In this document: piece by piece, positions 8,151 through 16,466 of the stretch
Layout: each line of letters begins with the position of its first letter
Position numbering within the stretch: the first letter of the stretch is position 1
The notes under the pieces: model-generated
The model's database searches: none
Seen by the model: the letters and a program-made list of their open reading frames with translations, nothing else
Told to the model about the DNA's origin: nothing
Source: DASYAE01 sp036501535
GTDB taxonomy: Bacteria > Actinomycetota > Actinomycetes > Streptomycetales > Catenulisporaceae
Reading direction: 5' to 3'
NCBI GenBank assembly: GCA_036501535.1
Contig: DASYAE010000010.1
Location: 1-49,745, forward strand
DNA: 49,745 bases
Made by a program: the position numbers and the translations under genes

Positions 8151-8951
8151 TCAGGGGGCGAGGCCGAGCGAGCGCACGATGAAGCGCTCGAACATCGCGT
8201 CGAAGTCCCGCGCGGCCTCCGGGTCGTCGCCGGCCGCCGCGCTCTCGGCCGCGACCTCGGCCAGGTTCGGGTAGCGGCCCTCGGCGACCACGGCGGCCAG
8301 GTAGGCCATCTGGGCCTGGTTGCGCTGCTGCGCGCTGACTCCGCTGCGCTGCTCCTGGAGCCGCTGCGCGAGTTCGAACTCGACGAAGGAGCGGATGCCG
8401 CCGGAGAGCAGGGCGACCGCCTCGAACTTCTCGGCCGGCCGCAGGTCGGTGGCTTTGAGCACGCCGAGCACGTAGTCGGTGTGGCGCAGCAGGTTCGGGC
8501 CGAGCGAGGGGACCGTGCTCATCGCCGGGACCATCCACGGGTGGCGGTGCAGCAGGGCGCGGCCCTGCCGGGCCAGGTCGAGCAGGTCGGCGCGCGGGTC
8601 GCCGCTGGGCGCCTCCGGCAGGTCGTACTCGGCGACGACCTGGTCGATCATCAGGTCGAGCAGGTCGTCCTTGCTCGGCACATACCGGTACAGGGACATG
8701 GTGCCGGAGCCGACCTCGGCGGCGATCCGGCGCATCGAGATCGCCTCGTAGCCGTGCTCGTCGGCCAGGCGCACCGCGGCCTCGGCGATCGACTCCCGGG
8801 TGTGCGCCGGCCGCGGCCCGCGGCCGCGGGTCTGCGGTCGCTGCCAGATGACGGTGTGGGGTTCGGACGCCGGTGCGGGCCCGTCGGGCTCCTCGGCCGG
8901 TGTGTCGATCATCTCTGTGCTCATCACCTCCCTGGTCACGTTCTCGCTCAC
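8151..8951 (-). CDS. TetR-family transcriptional repressor of the adjacent ABC exporter
   Basis: 266 aa from GTG 8951. A disordered N-terminus (about 45 aa) precedes the TetR helix-turn-helix (about 50-100: SIAEAAVRLADEHGYEAISM, then GSGTMSLYRYVPSKDDLL). A C-terminal ligand-binding domain of the type found near drug exporters follows. The start is uncertain: ATG 8924 is preceded by AGGGAGG but too closely, and ATG 8912 is a third option. It is divergent from the drrA-like gene, and two near-identical palindromes lie between them, the expected binding sites. Inference: it represses the exporter, and perhaps itself, until bound by a small molecule. The inducer is unknown. Confidence 0.88.
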   Translation of the reverse strand: MSENVTREVMSTEMIDTPAEEPDGPAPASEPHTVIWQRPQTRGRGPRPAHTRESIAEAAVRLADEHGYEAISMRRIAAEVGSGTMSLYRYVPSKDDLLDLMIDQVVAEYDLPEAPSGDPRADLLDLARQGRALLHRHPWMVPAMSTVPSLGPNLLRHTDYVLGVLKATDLRPAEKFEAVALLSGGIRSFVEFELAQRLQEQRSGVSAQQRNQAQMAYLAAVVAEGRYPNLAEVAAESAAAGDDPEAARDFDAMFERFIVRSLGLAP

Positions 8952-8969
8952 ATTAGTGAGTGACCCGCA

Positions 8970-8999
8970 TTGCGTACGGCGTACGCGGCGAGGTAGAGT
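8970..8999 (+). promoter_or_regulatory. Putative promoter of the ABC exporter operon
   Basis: TTGCGT (8970-8975) and TAGAGT (8994-8999) are 18 bp apart, a plausible housekeeping-sigma promoter reading toward the exporter. The first palindromic operator covers the -35 and most of the spacer, consistent with repression by TetR. Confidence 0.45.
8972..8986. promoter_or_regulatory. TetR operator 1
   Basis: GCGTACG-G-CGTACGC is a perfect 7-1-7 palindrome in the divergent region. A second copy lies 42 bp away centre to centre. Binding by the adjacent TetR protein is inferred from position and repetition. Confidence 0.7.
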
Positions 9000-9013
9000 C
9001 CCGGACAGTTAAT

Positions 9014-9028
9014 GCGTACGGCGTACCC
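9014..9028. promoter_or_regulatory. TetR operator 2
   Basis: GCGTACG-G-CGTACCC matches operator 1 at 14 of 15 bases. It lies just downstream of the predicted transcription start of the exporter operon and 61 bp before the drrA-like start codon. Confidence 0.65.
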
Positions 9029-9088
9029 AGATATGCCCTGCCCGCTGAGACCCGACCGGCCGCCGAGCCTTGGAGGAGCGATGGACCG

Positions 9089-10081
9089 ATGCATGCCGTT
9101 CTGATCGAGGACCTGCGCAAGAACTACGGGAAGACCGCCGCGCTGGCCGGGCTCGACCTCGCCGTCCCGGCCGGATCGGTCTGCGGCCTGCTCGGCCCGA
9201 ACGGGGCCGGCAAGACGACCGCGGTGCGCATCGTCGCCACGCTGGCCCGGCCGGACTCCGGGCGGGTCGTGGTGGCCGGGTGGGACGCGGCGCGCCGGGC
9301 CGCTCGGGTGCGCGAGCGGATCAGCCTGGCCGGGCAGCACGCCGCCGTGGACGAGAACCTGACCGGGCGGGAGAACCTGATCCTGGTCGGCCGGCTGCGG
9401 CACCTCGGCGGGCGCGGCGCGAAGGCCCGCGCGGACGAGCTGCTGACCGCCTACGGGCTCGACGGCGCCGCGGACCGGCTGGTGAAGGGCTACTCCGGCG
9501 GGATGCAGCGGCGGCTCGACCTGGTCGCCAGCCTCGTGGTGCCGCCCGCGGTGCTGCTGCTCGACGAGCCGACCACCGGCCTGGACCCGCGTTCGCGCGC
9601 CCAGATCTGGGAGCAGGTCGGGCGGATGGCGGCGCAGGGCACCACGGTGCTGCTGACCACGCAGTATCTCGACGAGGCGGACCGGCTGTGCGACCGGATC
9701 GCCGTGGTGGACCACGGGCGGGCCGTGGCGGACGGGACCGCGCGCGAGCTGAAGGACCGGATCGGGGCCCGGATCACGGTCACCGTCGTGGATGTGGCGA
9801 GCCTCGGCGCGGCGGCCCGCGTCCTGGCCACCTTCGGCGCCGGCGAGCCCTTCACGGACGCCGAGCGGCGGTCGGCCGGTATCGCGGTCGAGGCCGGGGG
9901 CGCCACCGTGCCGGGGGTCGTGCGGGCGTTGGACGCCGCGGGGGTCGCCATCGAGGACGCCGCGCTCCAGCGCCCGACGCTGGACGAGGTCTTCCTCAGG
10001 CTCACCGGCTCCGATCCGGAGCCGCCGCGAGATGTCGAGGCCGAATACGCTGCGGGCGCCGCGGGAGAGGGCGAGTCCTGA
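9089..10081 (+). CDS. DrrA-like ABC exporter ATP-binding protein
   Basis: 330 aa. This is the nucleotide-binding subunit of a drug or lipid exporter. Walker A is GPNGAGKTT, the signature is YSGGMQRRLDL, Walker B is VLLLDEPTTGLD, and TTQYLDEADRL follows, typical of the daunorubicin-resistance subfamily. After the ATPase core (about 1-220) comes the C-terminal extension of that subfamily, ending in PTLDEVFLRLTG. ATG 9089 is fixed by GGAGGAG 10 nt upstream. The stop overlaps the start of the permease gene (TGATG), so the two are translationally coupled. The divergent TetR gene and paired operators predict induction by an exported compound. The substrate is unknown. Confidence 0.92.
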   Translation: MHAVLIEDLRKNYGKTAALAGLDLAVPAGSVCGLLGPNGAGKTTAVRIVATLARPDSGRVVVAGWDAARRAARVRERISLAGQHAAVDENLTGRENLILVGRLRHLGGRGAKARADELLTAYGLDGAADRLVKGYSGGMQRRLDLVASLVVPPAVLLLDEPTTGLDPRSRAQIWEQVGRMAAQGTTVLLTTQYLDEADRLCDRIAVVDHGRAVADGTARELKDRIGARITVTVVDVASLGAAARVLATFGAGEPFTDAERRSAGIAVEAGGATVPGVVRALDAAGVAIEDAALQRPTLDEVFLRLTGSDPEPPRDVEAEYAAGAAGEGES

Positions 10082-10953
10082 TGCCCGAGTCAATCGTCGC
10101 TGCATCGGCCGCGCCGTCCGCGCCGTCCTTCGAGCCGCCCGGCGCCGCAGCGCGCGTCTCCCGCGTCTTCTCGGACGGCTGGGCCGTGCTCCTGCGCGAC
10201 CTGTCGCGGCTGCGCCACGCGCCCGCTCTGGCCTTCCTCGGCGTGGCGGCGCCGGCCGGCTTCCTGCTCATCTTCGCCTACCTGTTCGGCGGCGCGGTCT
10301 CGCTGACCGGATCAGGGGTCTCGCGCCAGGCCTACCGCGAGTACCTGGTGCCGGGGATCTTCGCCACCACCGTGATCAACGGGATGGTGACGACGGCCGG
10401 CACCGCCGCCGAGGACTCGCTGCGGGGCATCACCGACCGGATCAGGTCCCTGCCGGCCGCGCGCTCGGCGCTGCTGTTCGGGCGCACCGGGACCGACCTG
10501 CTGCTCGCCGTGTTCTCGCTGGCCGTGATGGCAGGCTGCGGATATGCCGTGGGCTGGCGGGCCGATCGCGGCGCCGCGCAGACGCTGAGCGCTTTCGGCC
10601 TGCTGCTGCTGTTCAGCTACGCGGTCGGCTGGGCCGGGACGTGGATGGGACTCGCGGTCGGCAGCCGGGAGGCGATGCAGCTGCTCGGCCCGGTGCTCTT
10701 CGGGCTGCCGTTCTACTCGGCGGCCTTCGTGCCGACCGCGGGCATGCCGACGGTGCTGCGCGCGATCGCCGAGTGGAATCCGGTCAGCGCCCTGGTCGTG
10801 GCGTGCCGGCGGGACTTCGGCGACCCCGGCGGCACCGTGCCGGGCGGGGCCTGGCCGTTGCAGCATCCGACGCTCGCGGCCGTCGGCTACGCGCTGATCA
10901 TCCTGCTGATCGCGGTTCCCGCCGCGGTGCGGCGGATGTACCGCGGCCGCTGA
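10081..10953 (+). CDS. DrrB-like ABC-2 type exporter permease
   Basis: 290 aa, membrane subunit pairing with the preceding ATPase. About six hydrophobic segments are seen, including FLGVAAPAGFLLIFAYLFGG and a C-terminal GYALIILLIAVPAAV. The conserved YREYLVPGIFATTVINGMV and DRIRSLPAARSALLFGRT stretches are characteristic of ABC-2/DrrB permeases. The start ATG overlaps the upstream stop by one base (TGATG), implying obligate co-expression. A strong hairpin terminator follows 7 nt after the stop. Its job is inferred as efflux of a hydrophobic compound across the cytoplasmic membrane. Confidence 0.9.
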   Translation: MPESIVAASAAPSAPSFEPPGAAARVSRVFSDGWAVLLRDLSRLRHAPALAFLGVAAPAGFLLIFAYLFGGAVSLTGSGVSRQAYREYLVPGIFATTVINGMVTTAGTAAEDSLRGITDRIRSLPAARSALLFGRTGTDLLLAVFSLAVMAGCGYAVGWRADRGAAQTLSAFGLLLLFSYAVGWAGTWMGLAVGSREAMQLLGPVLFGLPFYSAAFVPTAGMPTVLRAIAEWNPVSALVVACRRDFGDPGGTVPGGAWPLQHPTLAAVGYALIILLIAVPAAVRRMYRGR

Positions 10954-10960
10954 AAGCGGA

Positions 10961-11008
10961 CTGACGGCGGCTCACCGGACCGGCGCTGATCCGGTGAGCC
11001 GCCGTCAG
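10961..11008. terminator. Strong bidirectional terminator, 19-bp stem
   Basis: CTGACGGCGGCTCACCGGA (10961-10979) pairs perfectly with 10990-11008 around a 10-nt loop. It separates the exporter operon (plus) from the convergent CoA-transferase genes (minus). Confidence 0.8.
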
Positions 11009-11031
11009 GCAGTACTTGTCCGCCGTCGCAG

Positions 11032-11694
11032 TCAGCCCACGTGCATCGTGGGCACGCCGTCGTCGGGCACGATCAGCGCGGGCCCGGTGGCCTTGGCGAC
11101 GTCCTCCGCGGTCACGCCCGGCGCGAGTTCGCGCAGCACCAGGCCGCTGGGCTCGATGTCCACGACGGCCAGGTCGGTGATCACCCGGTTCACCACCCGC
11201 TTGCCGGTCAGCGGCAGCGTGCAGTGCTCGACCAGCTTGTGCCCGCCGTCCTTCGCCGTGTGCTCCATCAGCACGACGACGCGCTTGGCGCCGTGCACCA
11301 GGTCCATCGCCCCGCCCATGCCCTTGACCATCTTGCCGGGGATCAGCCAGTTGGCCAGGTCGCCCTCGCGCGAGACCTGCATCGCGCCGAGCACCGCCAC
11401 GTCGATCTTCCCGCCGCGGATCATGCCGAAGGAGGCCGCCGAGTCGAACAGCGCCGCGCCCGGCAGCAGGGTGACGGTCTCCTTGCCGGCGTTGATCATG
11501 TCGGGGTCCTCGTCCCCCTCGTACGGGTAGGGGCCGGTGCCGAGGATGCCGTTCTCCGACTGGAGGACCACGGTCACCGCGTCCGGCACGAAGTTCGGGA
11601 TCAGCGTGGGCAGGCCGATGCCGAGGTTGACGTACTGGCCGTCGCGCAGCTCCAGCGCGGCGCGGGCGGCCATCTGCTCGCGGGTCAGGGCCAT
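11032..11694 (-). CDS. 3-oxoacid CoA-transferase, subunit B
   Basis: 220 aa, normal length for the beta subunit of class I CoA-transferases. It contains the SENGILG motif, whose Glu forms the acyl-glutamyl/CoA thioester intermediate, and an N-terminal QYVNLGIGLPTLIPNF typical of ScoB/PcaJ/AtoA. With subunit A it moves CoA between succinyl-CoA and a 3-oxoacid (acetoacetate or 3-oxoadipate). The start ATG lies 1 nt after the subunit A stop, so the genes are coupled. No other protocatechuate-pathway genes are nearby, so ketone-body use is at least as likely as aromatic degradation; sequence alone does not separate the two. Confidence 0.92.
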   Translation of the reverse strand: MALTREQMAARAALELRDGQYVNLGIGLPTLIPNFVPDAVTVVLQSENGILGTGPYPYEGDEDPDMINAGKETVTLLPGAALFDSAASFGMIRGGKIDVAVLGAMQVSREGDLANWLIPGKMVKGMGGAMDLVHGAKRVVVLMEHTAKDGGHKLVEHCTLPLTGKRVVNRVITDLAVVDIEPSGLVLRELAPGVTAEDVAKATGPALIVPDDGVPTMHVG

Positions 11695-11695
11695 G

Positions 11696-12463
11696 TCAGC
11701 TCGCCTCTCCGGCCGCCGGGCGGGACCGCACGGTGCGCCGCTCGATGCGCTTGTCCGCGACCGTCACGGGCACGACGCGGTGCACGTGCACGCCGGGCAG
11801 CTGTACCGCCGCCGGGTCGAGTTCTCCGGGCTCGACGATGCGCTCCGCCTCCGCGACGCAGATCCGCCCGGCCATCGCGGCCAGCGGGTTGAAGTTCATC
11901 GCCGAGCCGTTGAAGGAGAGGTTGCCGTGCCGGTCCGCGACGGCCGCGCGCACCAGCGCGAAGTCCGTGGTGATGGCTTCTTCGAGGACATATTCGCGGT
12001 TGCCGAACACGCGCACCTCCTTGGGCGGGGAGGAGACCAGCACCGTGCCGTCCGGCGCGTACCGCCAGGGCAGCCCGCCCTCGGCCACCTGGGTGCCGAC
12101 CCCGGTCGCGGTGTAGAACGCCGGGATGCCCGAGCCGCCGGCGCGCAGCCGCTCGGCCAGCGTGCCCTGCGGGGTGAGCTCCACCTCGAGGCCGCCGGAC
12201 AGGTACTGCTGCGCGAAGTGCTTGTTCTCCCCGACGTAGGAGCTGACCATCCGGGAGATCCGCCCGGCCTCGAGCAGCAGCCCGAGCCCCCAGCCGTCCA
12301 CCCCGCAGTTGTTGGAGACAAGCTGCAGGTCCGTCGCGCCCTGCTCGAGCAGCGCGGCGATCAGGGTCGAGGGGATCCCGGACAGGCCGAAGCCGCCGAC
12401 CGCCAGGCTCGCCCCGTCCGGGATGTCGGCCACCGCCGCGGGGGCGGTCACCACTTTGTCCAT
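11696..12463 (-). CDS. 3-oxoacid CoA-transferase, subunit A
   Basis: 255 aa, alpha subunit of the class I CoA-transferase. Typical features are DGASLAVGGFGLSGIPSTLI near the N-terminus, which is the CoA-binding glycine-rich segment, then LVSNNCGVDGWGLGLLL and GGSGIPAFYTATGVGT. It is the first gene of the two-gene operon. It is divergent from the ABC importer operon, with a 280-bp intergenic region in which no obvious operator was found. It works as a heteromer with the product of the next gene. The natural 3-oxoacid is not known; a 3-hydroxybutyrate-dehydrogenase-like gene at 25.7 kb would supply acetoacetate. Confidence 0.92.
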   Translation of the reverse strand: MDKVVTAPAAVADIPDGASLAVGGFGLSGIPSTLIAALLEQGATDLQLVSNNCGVDGWGLGLLLEAGRISRMVSSYVGENKHFAQQYLSGGLEVELTPQGTLAERLRAGGSGIPAFYTATGVGTQVAEGGLPWRYAPDGTVLVSSPPKEVRVFGNREYVLEEAITTDFALVRAAVADRHGNLSFNGSAMNFNPLAAMAGRICVAEAERIVEPGELDPAAVQLPGVHVHRVVPVTVADKRIERRTVRSRPAAGEAS

Positions 12464-12743
12464 GTAGCTCTTCCAATCCTCTTCGACGGCAAGCCACCGG
12501 ATCCGACTCTAACCATGCGACACCCGAAAGCGAGTCTTCGCGGGGCCGGCCGCGGGGCGGATGGCGGTGCCGCACATGTCGCGCGGGGCGAGTATGGCGT
12601 CCGCATCCATGGGTAGCCGTCTGCCCAGTTCCTAGGGTTCCGGGAACGAGGCAAGTCCTTTCAGCCCGGCCGCCGCCGCCCTGTGTCCGCCCTGCGCACG
12701 CTCTGCGCCGCGGCCCCACCCGCCTTCCCTAGGAGCAGCAACG

Positions 12744-13985
12744 ATGCGCTCTCACACTCCACGCCGGCTCGGCATGACCTGTGCGGCCCTGGCCGGCGCC
12801 GCGCTCGCCGCGGCCGGGTGCGCCTCGCCGTCCGCCGCGCCCGGCACGGGTTCCACCGCCGGCGCCGCCGTCAAGATCGGCATCATCACCGCCGAGTCAG
12901 GCCCCTACCAGCCCTATGGGCAGGAGTACCTGCAGGGCCTCAAGGCCGGACTGAAGTACGTCACGAACGGCACGAACGAGATCGGCGGCCACAAGATCGA
13001 CCTGATCGTGGACGACGACGCGGACAGCCCGACCACCGCGGTCAACGACGCCAAGACGCTGATCGGCCAGGGCGTGCAGATCATCGGCGGCACCGTCGAC
13101 TCGGCGATCGCGCTGCAGGTCGCCGCGGTCGCCGCGCAGAACAAGGTGCTGTACGTGGCCGGGCCGGCGGCGGTCGACCAGCTGGACAACCTGAATCGGT
13201 ACACCTTCCGCTCCGGCCGTGAGACGTATCAGGACGTGGCGACGGCCGGCACCTTCGTGGGCAGCCTGACCGGCAAGAAGGTCGTGGTGCTGGCGCAGAA
13301 CAGCGAGTTCGGCACGGCGAACGTGACGGCTGTTCAGGACGTCCTCGGCGCGAAGGGCGCGACGGTCTCCAGCGTGCTGGTGCCGCCGACCGCGACCGAC
13401 TTCACCCCGTTCTCGCAGCAGGTGCTCGCCGCGCATCCGGACATGATCTTCGTGGCCTGGGCGGGCACCGACGCGACCCAGCTGTGGGACACCCTCGACC
13501 AGCAGGGCGTTCTGACGTCCACCCAGGTGGTCACCGGCCTGGCCAACACCGCCACCTATCCGGCCACCGGCACCGCCGGCTCGCGCATCGAGTTCCTGGC
13601 GCACTACTTCCCGGGCGCCGGCGGCGGCAACAAGTACGAGAAGGCGATGACCTCGGCGGTGGACAAGGCCGGCGGGACGGTGGACCTGTTCACCCCGGAC
13701 GGCTTCACCGCCGCGCAGATGTTCGCGCGCGCGATCGAGGCCTCGCCGACCGACGTGGACGCCATGATCGGCGCGCTGGAGGGCTGGTCGTTCGCCGGGG
13801 TCGAGGGGCAGTACACGGTCCGCGCCTCCGACCACGCGCTGCTCCAGCCGGAGTTCCAGGCGAAGCTGACCGGCTCGGGCACGTCGTGGACGCCGGAGCT
13901 GGTCAAGACGGTGCCGGCGCAGCAGATCGCGCCGCCCCCGCCGGCCAGGCCGGCCTGGAACGCGGCCACCAAGCCGGGCTCCTGA
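12744..13985 (+). CDS. LIV-type ABC importer, substrate-binding lipoprotein
   Basis: 413 aa. A lipoprotein signal (basic start, hydrophobic stretch, lipobox LAAAGC with Cys26) predicts anchoring outside the membrane. The mature part is a type I periplasmic-binding fold (Peripla_BP_6): VKIGIITAESGPYQPYGQEY, then GHKIDLIVDDDADSPTTAVN. A Ser/Ala/Pro-rich linker follows the Cys. It captures branched-chain amino acids, amides, urea or similar compounds and hands them to the LivHM permeases. It has an AGGAG-type ribosome-binding site. It is the first gene of five in one importer operon; the following gene begins 2 nt after its stop. Specificity cannot be assigned from sequence. Confidence 0.92.
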   Translation: MRSHTPRRLGMTCAALAGAALAAAGCASPSAAPGTGSTAGAAVKIGIITAESGPYQPYGQEYLQGLKAGLKYVTNGTNEIGGHKIDLIVDDDADSPTTAVNDAKTLIGQGVQIIGGTVDSAIALQVAAVAAQNKVLYVAGPAAVDQLDNLNRYTFRSGRETYQDVATAGTFVGSLTGKKVVVLAQNSEFGTANVTAVQDVLGAKGATVSSVLVPPTATDFTPFSQQVLAAHPDMIFVAWAGTDATQLWDTLDQQGVLTSTQVVTGLANTATYPATGTAGSRIEFLAHYFPGAGGGNKYEKAMTSAVDKAGGTVDLFTPDGFTAAQMFARAIEASPTDVDAMIGALEGWSFAGVEGQYTVRASDHALLQPEFQAKLTGSGTSWTPELVKTVPAQQIAPPPPARPAWNAATKPGS

Positions 13986-13987
13986 CC

Positions 13988-14818
13988 GTGGCCGGGGCGC
14001 ACGCGGTGGAGGAGCACGAGGGCGGCGCGCCGGACGCCGCGGCGCCGGACAGCGCTCTGCGGTCCGAGCCGCCGGCGCTGGCGGTGCGCGAGCTGACCTG
14101 GCGGGTCGGCGGCCGGGCGATCGTCGACCGGGTGGGCCTGGCCGTGGCGCCGGGCGAGCTGCTGGCCGTGATCGGCCCGAACGGGGCCGGCAAGACCTCG
14201 CTGTTCAACCTGGTCACCGGGCTGGTCCGGCCGAGCTCCGGGCGGATCGAGCTCGGCGGGCGGGACGTGACCCGGCTGCCGGCGCACCGCCGGGTGCGCG
14301 CCGGCCTCGGCCGTACGTTCCAGACCTCCAGCGTCTTTCCGGCGATGACGGTCGCCCAGAACGTGGAGCTGGCCGCGCAGGCGGCGCTGAGCGGGCCGGC
14401 CGCGGCGGTCGCGGTCTGGGCCCGGATCGGGCGCCGGGCCCGGGAGCGGGCCGCGCGCTGCCTGGAGCGCACCCGGCTGGCCGACCGCGCCGGGGCCGTG
14501 GCCGGATCCCTCGCGCACGGCGAGAAGCGCAAGCTGGAGCTGGCCGTGCTGCTGGCCGGGGAGCCGTCGGTGATCCTGCTCGACGAGCCGATGGCCGGGA
14601 TGGCGGTCGAGGAGGTGCCCGAGCTCAGCGAGCTGATCCGCGAGGTGCACCGCGGCGGCGCCACGGTCCTCATGGTCGAGCACCACATGCAGGTCGTGCT
14701 CGGCCTCGCGCAGCGCGTCGCGGTGCTGCACCACGGCGCGCTGCTCGCCTGCGGCCCGCCGCGGCAGGTGGCCGAGGACCCGGTGGTGCGCGAGGCGTAC
14801 TTGGGGGAGCCGCTGTGA
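13988..14818 (+). CDS. LIV-type ABC importer ATPase (LivG-like)
   Basis: 276 aa from GTG 13988, 2 nt after the preceding stop. After an acidic N-terminal extension of about 25-30 aa comes an ABC ATPase with Walker A GPNGAGKTS, RTFQTSSVFPAMTVAQNV, the signature-like LAHGEKRKLELA, Walker B VILLDEPMAGM and switch His in MVEHHM. The GLGRTFQ segment and altered signature are typical of LivG. It pairs with the LivF-like ATPase encoded next, forming the heterodimeric motor of the importer. Its stop overlaps the next start by 4 nt (GTGA). Confidence 0.92.
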   Translation: MAGAHAVEEHEGGAPDAAAPDSALRSEPPALAVRELTWRVGGRAIVDRVGLAVAPGELLAVIGPNGAGKTSLFNLVTGLVRPSSGRIELGGRDVTRLPAHRRVRAGLGRTFQTSSVFPAMTVAQNVELAAQAALSGPAAAVAVWARIGRRARERAARCLERTRLADRAGAVAGSLAHGEKRKLELAVLLAGEPSVILLDEPMAGMAVEEVPELSELIREVHRGGATVLMVEHHMQVVLGLAQRVAVLHHGALLACGPPRQVAEDPVVREAYLGEPL

Positions 14819-15600
14819 CCGTCGCACCGATCCTGCGGATCAGGGGCCTGTCGGTGAGCCTCGGCGGCAGCGCGGTGCTGCGCGAGGTGTCGTTCGACGT
14901 GGCCGCGACCGGGGTGACCGCCCTGCTCGGCCGCAACGGCGTGGGCAAGACCACGACCGTGCGCTCGGTCCTGGGCCTGCACCGGCCCGGCAGCGTGGCT
15001 CGCGGCAGCTCCCTGATGTTCGAGGACCGCGAGCTGTGCGGGATGCGCACGGACCGCATCGCGCGGCTCGGCATCGGATACGTGCCCGAAGACCGGGCCG
15101 TGTTCGCTGGGCTGACCGTCGCGGAGAACCTGCGGCTGGCCGAGCCGCCGCGAGGCAGGGGGACGCTGGGCGCGGCGCGCTACGACTTCGTGCACGAGCT
15201 GTTCCCGGTGCTGCGCGAACGGGCCCGGCAGCCGGCCGGCACCCTCTCCGGCGGCGAGCAGCAGATGCTCGCCCTGGCGCGGGTGCTGCTCGGCCCCAGC
15301 CGGCTGCTGGTGATCGACGAGCCGACCAAGGGCCTGGCGCCCAAGGTGGCCGGCGAGGTGGCCGCGGCGCTGCTGCGGGCCGCGCGGCAGGTGCCGGTCC
15401 TGCTGGTGGAGCAGAACCTCGCGGTGGTGCGCCGGATGGCGCGCGACGCGGTGGTCTTGGACGTCGGCCGGGTCGTGCACACCGGCGGCGCGCGCGACCT
15501 GCTCGCCGATGCCGACCTGACGAACCGTCTGCTGGGCGTCGCCGCGGCACTCGAGCCTGCCGAGACAGCAGCGGCACAGACCTCGGTGGGGACCGAATGA
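14815..15600 (+). CDS. LIV-type ABC importer ATPase (LivF-like)
   Basis: 261 aa. Walker A is GRNGVGKTT, the signature TLSGGEQQMLALA, Walker B LLVIDEPTKGLAP, and VEQN follows, all classic LivF features. It starts at GTG 14815, overlapping the livG stop, and its own stop overlaps livH (ATGA), so expression is tightly coupled. It is the partner of LivG in ATP-driven uptake. The C-terminus carries a short Ala/Glu-rich tail beyond the usual family end. Confidence 0.92.
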   Translation: MTVAPILRIRGLSVSLGGSAVLREVSFDVAATGVTALLGRNGVGKTTTVRSVLGLHRPGSVARGSSLMFEDRELCGMRTDRIARLGIGYVPEDRAVFAGLTVAENLRLAEPPRGRGTLGAARYDFVHELFPVLRERARQPAGTLSGGEQQMLALARVLLGPSRLLVIDEPTKGLAPKVAGEVAAALLRAARQVPVLLVEQNLAVVRRMARDAVVLDVGRVVHTGGARDLLADADLTNRLLGVAAALEPAETAAAQTSVGTE

Positions 15601-16466
15601 GCACCTTCATCCTGCTGACCGCCACGGGCCTCGGGCTCGCGGCGCTCTACTTCCTCGTGGCGGCCGGGCTCTCGCTCATCTTCGGCCTGATGGACGTGCT
15701 CAACTTCGCGCACGGCGCGTTCGTCTCGGTCGGCGCCTACGCGGCGTGGACGGTGGCCGACCACGTCGGCGGCACGGCCGGGCTGCTGCTGGCGCTGCCC
15801 GCGGCAGTGGCGGCCGGCGCGGCGGCGGCCGGGCTGACCGAGCTCTCCGTCATCAGGCCGCTGTATGCGCGGCCGCTGGACCAGGTCCTGGTCACCGTCG
15901 GCCTGGGCCTGGCGATTCCCGCGCTGCTGCAGGCGATCTGGGGCGCGGACCCGGTCGAGTGGCAGCTGCCCGGCTGGCTGAACGGCACCGTGACCGTGCT
16001 CGGCGCGCGCCTGCCGACCACCCGGTTCGTGCTGATCGGCAGCGCCGCGCTGCTGCTGCTCGGCCTGCACCTGCTGCTGAGCCGCACCCGCGCCGGGCTG
16101 GTGGTGCGTGCCGGAGTGGAGGACCGGGACATGGTCGCCGCGCTCGGCATCAACGTGCGGCGCGCGTTCACCGCGGTCTTCGCGCTCGGTGGCGCGGCGG
16201 CCGGGCTGGCCGGCCTGCTCGACGGCGTGTACCAGGGCTCGACCTCGCCCGGCGACGGCACCTCGCTGCTCATCTTCGCCTTCGTGGTCGTCGTGCTGGG
16301 GCGGATGGGCTCGCTGATGGGCACTGCGGTCGCCGCGGCCGCGGTCGGCTTGGTGCAGCAGTTCGCCGACTACGCGTCGTCGAGCCTCGGCGACGAGTCG
16401 GTGGTCATCCTGCTCGCCGCGGTGCTCCTGTTGCGGCGGCGCGAGCCGAAGGGACGGCCGGCATGA
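15597..16466 (+). CDS. LIV-type ABC importer permease (LivH-like)
   Basis: 289 aa, with about eight hydrophobic helices. The N-terminal segment YFLVAAGLSLIFGLMDVLNF followed by AHGAFVSVGAYAAW is the signature of LivH permeases. Near the C-terminal third, EDRDMVAALGINVRRAF is the coupling-loop motif that contacts the ATPases. It forms the membrane channel together with LivM. The ATG overlaps the livF stop; the stop overlaps livM (ATGA). Confidence 0.92.
   Translation: MSTFILLTATGLGLAALYFLVAAGLSLIFGLMDVLNFAHGAFVSVGAYAAWTVADHVGGTAGLLLALPAAVAAGAAAAGLTELSVIRPLYARPLDQVLVTVGLGLAIPALLQAIWGADPVEWQLPGWLNGTVTVLGARLPTTRFVLIGSAALLLLGLHLLLSRTRAGLVVRAGVEDRDMVAALGINVRRAFTAVFALGGAAAGLAGLLDGVYQGSTSPGDGTSLLIFAFVVVVLGRMGSLMGTAVAAAAVGLVQQFADYASSSLGDESVVILLAAVLLLRRREPKGRPA

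Noticed and set aside
8148..8153. TGATCA at the junction of two convergent stops as a functional site
   Set aside because: It is explained by two abutting TGA stop codons.
11032..12463. Assignment of the CoA-transferase as protocatechuate-pathway PcaIJ
   Set aside because: No other beta-ketoadipate genes are nearby; motifs do not separate the 3-oxoadipate and acetoacetate types, so a general name is used.
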